A stretch of DNA of 64,000 nt, from positions 13,059-77,058 of the forward strand of contig JBBDWK010000096.1 of assembly GCA_040902885.1 (NCBI GenBank), read 5' to 3'. Shown one piece after another: positions 59,855-64,000 of the stretch. This DNA comes from JBBDWK01 sp040902885. Its GTDB lineage: Bacteria; Acidobacteriota; Terriglobia; Bryobacterales; Bryobacteraceae. How positions within the stretch are numbered: position 1 is the stretch's first letter; each line of letters opens with the position of its first letter. A program made the translations under genes and the position numbers. Below the pieces are notes generated by a model. The model searched no databases. It had not been told where the DNA came from and saw nothing but the letters and a program-made list of their open reading frames with translations.

Positions 59855-59949
59855 GACTTCACACTAACCCGCGGCGGCGGTCTTTGTAGCTGGAGTCCGA
59901 CTGGAAGCGGCTGACTCCCAGTCTCACCACGGGCTGTTAGGCCACGACT

Positions 59950-60831
59950 ATGGTCCCCCAGTGGCCGATCTTCTGGACAGGCTGGTTCAACCCGGTTGGC
60001 CGTCCTATAATGTTGAGTGCGGGCTCGTTTGTTATCGTGAAACTTCCAATGATCGAAGCTATCATTGATGCTGGTCGACCTTTCTACTTCCGTGGCAAGG
60101 GGCGGTTACTCAATCGGATATGGCCGCACCTGGGCACAAAAACGTGCGAGGTCTTTGGATTCACTTTCAACTTGGATCTGGCGGACGAGATTCAACGGAA
60201 CGTTTACTTCGGCACCTTTGAGCCGAAGGAGACCGAGATCATTCGTGTCCATCTGCGCTCTGGTATGACCTTCGTGGATGTCGGCGCGAACGTCGGCTAT
60301 TTTACAGCGCTGGCCGCAAGTCTGGTCGGCCCCAAAGGCCGCGTCATTGCGTTCGAGCCAAGCCCGTATGCTTTTGAGAGGCTCCGGCGCATGATTGATA
60401 TTAACAAATTGGACCATGTAAGGGTTGTACACGCAGGCCTCAGCGATAGAGCGGGCCGCCTCAAGCTGTACTTAGGCGTAGGGTCTCGCAATCACGCTCC
60501 GACCATGGTTCCGCACGACAATGCTACGGCAGTAGAGGTGCCAGTGCGAACGCTTGATTCCGTCATGGAAGAGATGGGCGTTGACCACATCGATCTGATC
60601 AAGATCGATGTGGAAGGGCACGAACCGAGAGTTCTCGAAGGGGCCCAGAAACTCCTGCGCGACCGACGCGTTCAGGCAGTTCTGTGCGAATTCAACGAGT
60701 ATTGGCTTGTTCAGGGGGGATCAAGCCCGGAACGATTGCAAGCGCTGATTGCTGATGGTGGCCTGGTGGAGGCCACCCAGGCGTCAAGTGGTCGCAGCCT
60801 CGAGAATCGGTTCTTTTCATTAGTGCAGTAA
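59950..60831 (+). CDS. FkbM-family methyltransferase
   Basis: A 293 aa class I methyltransferase. The SAM motif FVDVGANVGYFTALAA, then VIAFEPSPYAFERLRR and LIKIDVEGHEPRVLEG, are the standard FkbM motifs. Family members O-methylate sugars or polyketides. Alternative starts exist at 60010 and 60049, and the first about 35 residues are not conserved. The region looks less GC-rich than its neighbours and no glycan genes flank it, hinting at a recent arrival. Confidence 0.83.
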   Translation: MVPQWPIFWTGWFNPVGRPIMLSAGSFVIVKLPMIEAIIDAGRPFYFRGKGRLLNRIWPHLGTKTCEVFGFTFNLDLADEIQRNVYFGTFEPKETEIIRVHLRSGMTFVDVGANVGYFTALAASLVGPKGRVIAFEPSPYAFERLRRMIDINKLDHVRVVHAGLSDRAGRLKLYLGVGSRNHAPTMVPHDNATAVEVPVRTLDSVMEEMGVDHIDLIKIDVEGHEPRVLEGAQKLLRDRRVQAVLCEFNEYWLVQGGSSPERLQALIADGGLVEATQASSGRSLENRFFSLVQ

Positions 60832-60880
60832 AACTCGACGCCCAGCAGCCCAAGCTCGCAGCCGCCGAATTTTCTGGCCT

Positions 60881-61891
60881 TCACGATGGAAAACTAGCCG
60901 GGCTGACCGGCAGGTTCTCACTCAAGCTCCGGTAGGCAGCCTCCACGGCGCCAAATGTCTTGAGATACTCCCGGCCGCCCGACTCGAACGGCTTTCCACC
61001 GCGTAAACACTCGATGAAATGCCGCTGCGTCCCGAAGACGCTGTCTCCCTTGTAGCCGTCCGTGACCGGCGGTTCCCAGATCCTGGCGCGACCTCGATAG
61101 ATCTCACCGGTCGCTAGAACGTGCAGCGATTCGCGGTCGCCTTCAAAGTATGCTTCGCCCATGGCCACGCCCTCGGGATCGGGATCGCGGAAGCGGTGAC
61201 CGTCGATCCAGCCCGCTAGGCCACGGGCGTGCGTCAGCAGCAGTAGTGCCTGATCCTCGCCCGCGATGATCGGATTGCGGCGGCGCGCGCGCGCGAAGAT
61301 GGAAGCGATGTCTCCGAAGAGGAAGCGCGCCGTGTCGATGTGGTGCACAAGGGTTTCGTATATCAGCAGGCGCGGCATCTGTCTGAAATAAGGCTGGCTG
61401 GGATAGGGGGCTTCGCCGAGGCCGTCCGCCTTCCGGGTCCGGAACCAGTAGCTGAGCGGCTCGCCGATTTCCCCGTCCTGAATCATTCGGTTGACCGTAC
61501 GAAACCAGGGCTGCCAGCGCCAGTTCTCGTGAATCATGAGCGGCACGCCGCGGGATTCCGCCGCCTCCACCATCTGCACCGCATCGCTCCACGAGGGCGC
61601 CATCGGCTTTTGACAAATGACCGGTATCTTGTGCTGCACCGCGAGGCACACCAGCGGCAGATGGGTCGCCGGCCGGGTGGCGATGTCCACAAAATCCAGC
61701 TTCTCGTTGGCGAGCATTTCTTCCGGCGAGGAATAGGCTCGAGGCGCGGCCTTTCGCGCCCGGTCCAGGTCAAGGTCGCAGGCCGCAACCAGCTCGATAT
61801 CGGGCATGCGCCTCCATGCTTCCAAATGAAATTGGGCGAAGAAACCACAGCCGATGATGCCGCCGCGGAGTCTGGAAACGGTGTCGGACAT
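60881..61891 (-). CDS. Gfo/Idh/MocA-family oxidoreductase (cytosolic)
   Basis: A 336 aa NAD(P)-dependent sugar or polyol dehydrogenase-like protein. The Rossmann motif is GIIGCGFFAQFHLEAW, and the EKP-type motif appears as CQKPMAPSW (Gln for Glu). Unlike the homologue at 12352, it has no Tat signal. It is divergent from the isopropylmalate-dehydrogenase-like gene by 45 nt, so both may share a regulatory region and act on the same substrate. Substrate unknown. Confidence 0.87.
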   Translation of the reverse strand: MSDTVSRLRGGIIGCGFFAQFHLEAWRRMPDIELVAACDLDLDRARKAAPRAYSSPEEMLANEKLDFVDIATRPATHLPLVCLAVQHKIPVICQKPMAPSWSDAVQMVEAAESRGVPLMIHENWRWQPWFRTVNRMIQDGEIGEPLSYWFRTRKADGLGEAPYPSQPYFRQMPRLLIYETLVHHIDTARFLFGDIASIFARARRRNPIIAGEDQALLLLTHARGLAGWIDGHRFRDPDPEGVAMGEAYFEGDRESLHVLATGEIYRGRARIWEPPVTDGYKGDSVFGTQRHFIECLRGGKPFESGGREYLKTFGAVEAAYRSLSENLPVSPASFPS

Positions 61892-61936
61892 AGCGGAAGT
61901 CCATTGTAGCGAAGGGCGGTATAATCCTCGGAGTTC

Positions 61937-62989
61937 ATGAAAATCTTTAACATCGCTGTTCTACCAGGAGATGGAATCGGTCCGGATGTGATCCGCGAAG
62001 GCGTCGGTGTCCTGCGCGCGGTGGAGCGCCGGCTGGAGGGAGTGCGGTTCGACCTGTGCGAATTCTCGGTGGGCGCCGGCGAGTATCTTCGCGGCGGCGA
62101 TCCGCTGCCCGAAGCTACCTTCGAGGAGTGCAAAAGCTTCGACGCGATTCTGCTCGGCGCGATGGGGCTGCCCGACGTCCGTTGGCCGAACGGAACCGAG
62201 ATGGCGCCGCAGCTGGATCTACGCGAGCGCCTGGAGCTCTATGCGGGCGTGAGGCCCATCTATCTCTACAATCCAATTCATTCGCCGCTGCGGTCGTATG
62301 GTTCCGGGGAGATCGACTTCGTGATCTTCCGCGAGAACACCGAAGGCATGTTTGCTTCCCGCAAGGGCACATGCCCGCCGGATGCCGACGAAGTGTGCGA
62401 CACGCTGCGCATCACCCGCCTTGCATCGGAACGGCTGTTTCGCGCGGCCTTCCGCGAAGCCGAACGGCGGCGCGGGCTGGTGACGCTCATCGACAAGGCC
62501 AACGTGCTGCCCTCAATGGCGTTCTTTCGGCGCGTCTTCGACCATATCGCGGAAGAGTTTCCGAAGGTGACCGGCGAGAAGATTTACGTGGACGCCTCGG
62601 CTCTCTATCTGGTGCAGAATCCCCGGCGGTTCGATGTGATCGTGTCGGAGAACCTGTTCGGCGACATCCTATCAGACCTTGCCGCCGGGCTGATCGGCGG
62701 CATGGGCATGGCGCCTTCGGGCGACATCGGCGACCGGCATGCCGTCTTCCAGCCTTCGCACGGCTCGGCCCCGGATATCGCGGGGCTGGGAATCGCGAAT
62801 CCCGTGGCTACGGTCCTTTCCGTGGCCATGATGCTGGACTGGCTGCCGGACGAAGAGACGCGGCGCGGCGGTGCGCTGGTGCGATCCGCCGTGCAGCGCG
62901 TTCTCGCCGAACCGGGTTGCGTCACCAGGGACCTGGGAGGCTCGTTGAGCACCGGGGAGATGGGGGCGCGGATCGCGGAGGAGATATGA
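61937..62989 (+). CDS. Isocitrate/isopropylmalate/tartrate dehydrogenase-family protein
   Basis: A 350 aa beta-decarboxylating dehydrogenase. The start IAVLPGDGIGPDVIREG and the NAD site HGSAPDIAGLGIANP are LeuB-like. The substrate loop region SPLRSYGSGEIDFVIFRENT differs from classical LeuB, so tartrate- or other hydroxy-acid-type activity is equally possible. The neighbours (Gfo/Idh/MocA, amidohydrolase, MFS) suggest a catabolic rather than a leucine-biosynthetic role. Its stop overlaps the amidohydrolase start (ATGA at 62986). Confidence 0.85.
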   Translation: MKIFNIAVLPGDGIGPDVIREGVGVLRAVERRLEGVRFDLCEFSVGAGEYLRGGDPLPEATFEECKSFDAILLGAMGLPDVRWPNGTEMAPQLDLRERLELYAGVRPIYLYNPIHSPLRSYGSGEIDFVIFRENTEGMFASRKGTCPPDADEVCDTLRITRLASERLFRAAFREAERRRGLVTLIDKANVLPSMAFFRRVFDHIAEEFPKVTGEKIYVDASALYLVQNPRRFDVIVSENLFGDILSDLAAGLIGGMGMAPSGDIGDRHAVFQPSHGSAPDIAGLGIANPVATVLSVAMMLDWLPDEETRRGGALVRSAVQRVLAEPGCVTRDLGGSLSTGEMGARIAEEI

Positions 62990-63741
62990 GAGACGGCTAC
63001 TCGCTGTACGATACGCACACCCATATCGGCACGGCGCGCCACAGCGGAAGAAGGTTTTCAGCGGATCAGATGTTGGCCCGCATGGATGGCTTCGGCGTGG
63101 ACCGCTCGCTGTTGATTCCGTTTCCCGTGGTGGAAGATTACCGGGCCGCGCATGATGAGATTGCGCGCGCCGTCCGCGGGCATCCGGACCGGTTCGCGGG
63201 AGCCTGCTGCATCTACCCCTTCATCCCGGAAGCCGAGTTTCGGGATGAAGTGCGGCGTTGCGCGGAAGAACTGGGATTCCGGGCGATCAAGCTACAGCCG
63301 CAGTATCAGGCGCTGAATCCAGTCTCCGCGCGCAGCGATTTTTTCTTTGCTGCCGCGAATGAGTTCCACCTTCCCGTGGTTTGCCACACCGGAGCGGGCG
63401 CGCCTTTCGCGCTGCCGTCGCTGTTCATCATGCCGGCCAGGAAGTTTCCGGATCTGCCCATCGTGCTGGGACATGCGGGCGGCAGCTCCTACTTTCTGGA
63501 AGCCATTGTGGCCGCGGCAGTGTGTCCCAACATCTACGTGGAACTTTCCTCGCTGATGCCGCACCATATTCGAGACGTCATCGCGCATGTTCCCCCGGCA
63601 AGGCTGATGGTCGGCTCGGACATTCCGGAAAGCCTCGAAACGGAGATGGGAAAGATTCAGACCATGGACCTTCCGCCGGAAGCCAAACGCGACATCTTAT
63701 GGAATACCGCCCGCCGTCTGTTTGACCGGGAGGAGGCGTGA
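62986..63741 (+). CDS. Amidohydrolase-2-family protein (cytosolic)
   Basis: A 251 aa TIM-barrel hydrolase with the metal motif YDTHTHIGT (about 8-16), FRAIKLQPQYQ, HTGAG and the late GSDIPES. Related proteins hydrolyse lactones or decarboxylate. ATG 62986 overlaps the dehydrogenase stop, and its own stop overlaps the MFS start (GTGA), so three genes are translationally coupled. The much longer frame beginning at 62056 is read-through inside the dehydrogenase gene and is rejected. Confidence 0.83.
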   Translation: MRDGYSLYDTHTHIGTARHSGRRFSADQMLARMDGFGVDRSLLIPFPVVEDYRAAHDEIARAVRGHPDRFAGACCIYPFIPEAEFRDEVRRCAEELGFRAIKLQPQYQALNPVSARSDFFFAAANEFHLPVVCHTGAGAPFALPSLFIMPARKFPDLPIVLGHAGGSSYFLEAIVAAAVCPNIYVELSSLMPHHIRDVIAHVPPARLMVGSDIPESLETEMGKIQTMDLPPEAKRDILWNTARRLFDREEA

Positions 63742-64000
63742 GCCGCTATCTGGTAGTCGCCGCGCTGTTCGTGCTGTCCTTGATCACGTATATCGACCGC
63801 GCGGCCATCTCCTCAGCCAAGGATGCTATCGGCGCGGATCTCTCGCTCAGCGATCAGTCCATGGGCGCCGTGTTCAGCGTATTCGCGCTGGGATACGCTC
63901 TGGCTCAGATTCCTTCGGGCTGGCTGGCGGACCGCTGGGGCCCCCGGCTGGCGCTTACGGCGGTGGTCGCGGTGTGGAGTCTGCTCACGGCGCTAACCGG
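63738..64000 (+). CDS. MFS transporter, N-terminal part (cut by window end)
   Basis: The first 87 codons of a major facilitator permease. From GTG 63738 the sequence starts MSRYLVVAALFVLSLITYID and continues with the MFS motif A region GWLADRWGPRLAL. The ITYIDRAAIS segment resembles the anion:cation symporter (ACS) family, which imports organic acids and sugar acids. The start overlaps the amidohydrolase stop (GTGA), and GGGAGG (63728-63733) lies 4 nt upstream. It probably imports the substrate of the catabolic genes upstream. The remainder lies outside the window. Confidence 0.85.
   Translation, partial: MSRYLVVAALFVLSLITYIDRAAISSAKDAIGADLSLSDQSMGAVFSVFALGYALAQIPSGWLADRWGPRLALTAVVAVWSLLTALT

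Noticed and set aside
1..64000. CRISPR arrays, tRNA or rRNA genes, insertion sequences, prophage
   Set aside because: No regularly spaced repeats, cloverleaf-like gaps, transposase or phage proteins were seen on either strand.

Overview
The window is a GC-rich (by eye about 60%) bacterial chromosome segment with about 57 protein-coding genes. No rRNA, tRNA, CRISPR array, insertion sequence or prophage was recognised. Gene content suggests a soil Acidobacteriota, probably a Solibacter/Bryobacter relative: many Tat-exported oxidoreductases, DUF1080 proteins, CehA/McbA-type exported hydrolases, GH15 and debranching enzymes, a complete Nuo complex, and dispersed palindromic repeats. That placement is inference from gene content, not a phylogeny.

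Region 1 (1-8224, + strand) is the most unusual. It is a tight run of nine genes: an active-looking UbiB/ABC1 kinase; two tandem paralogous small amphipathic, phasin-like proteins; a second ABC1-fold protein that has lost every kinase motif; two Coq10/START-like SRPBCC proteins; a cyclic-nucleotide-binding-domain protein with no DNA-binding domain; and two translationally coupled Get3/ArsA-type ATPases, one lacking the signature lysine. It may be an undescribed lipid- or quinone-handling, or lipid-body, system. Regions 2 and 3 (8232-28828) hold exported hydrolases and sugar enzymes. They include a 3-keto-glycoside-type cluster (Gfo/Idh/MocA oxidoreductase, mutarotase-like protein, DUF1080), an amidohydrolase, an aldo/keto reductase, a decayed FAD-oxidoreductase remnant, a methyltransferase, MgtE, a GH15 enzyme, an EEP hydrolase, a GH67/GH20-like protein, a serine hydrolase, an Asp-box sialidase-like protein and a TolB-CehA fusion.

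Region 4 (28890-36732, + strand) is a copper/silver-type efflux locus: a Cys-rich exported peptide, TolC/CusC-, CusB- and CusA-like proteins, a YHS protein, a protein with two similar beta-rich segments, and a tiny membrane-protein ORF interrupted by an in-frame TGA. Region 5 (36698-38892, - strand) holds a glycogen-debranching-type enzyme and a 30-codon short-chain dehydrogenase stub. Region 6 (38914-53481, - strand) is the nuoA-B-CD-E-F-G-H-I-J-K-L-M-N operon for respiratory complex I, followed by a WYL-like protein. Most junctions overlap by 4 nt or are nearly abutting; nuoJ and nuoK overlap by 113 nt.

Region 7 (53601-64000) begins with PEBP and OsmC stress proteins. Next comes an exported cluster: a Tat-type PLP enzyme, a single-chain triple-RidA protein, a Tat-type enolase-superfamily protein and an M19 dipeptidase. 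It resembles a periplasmic amino-acid/dipeptide pathway in which RidA would quench enamines made by the PLP enzyme. The window ends with an FkbM methyltransferase and a catabolic group (Gfo/Idh/MocA dehydrogenase, isopropylmalate/tartrate-type dehydrogenase, amidohydrolase, MFS transporter cut by the window edge).
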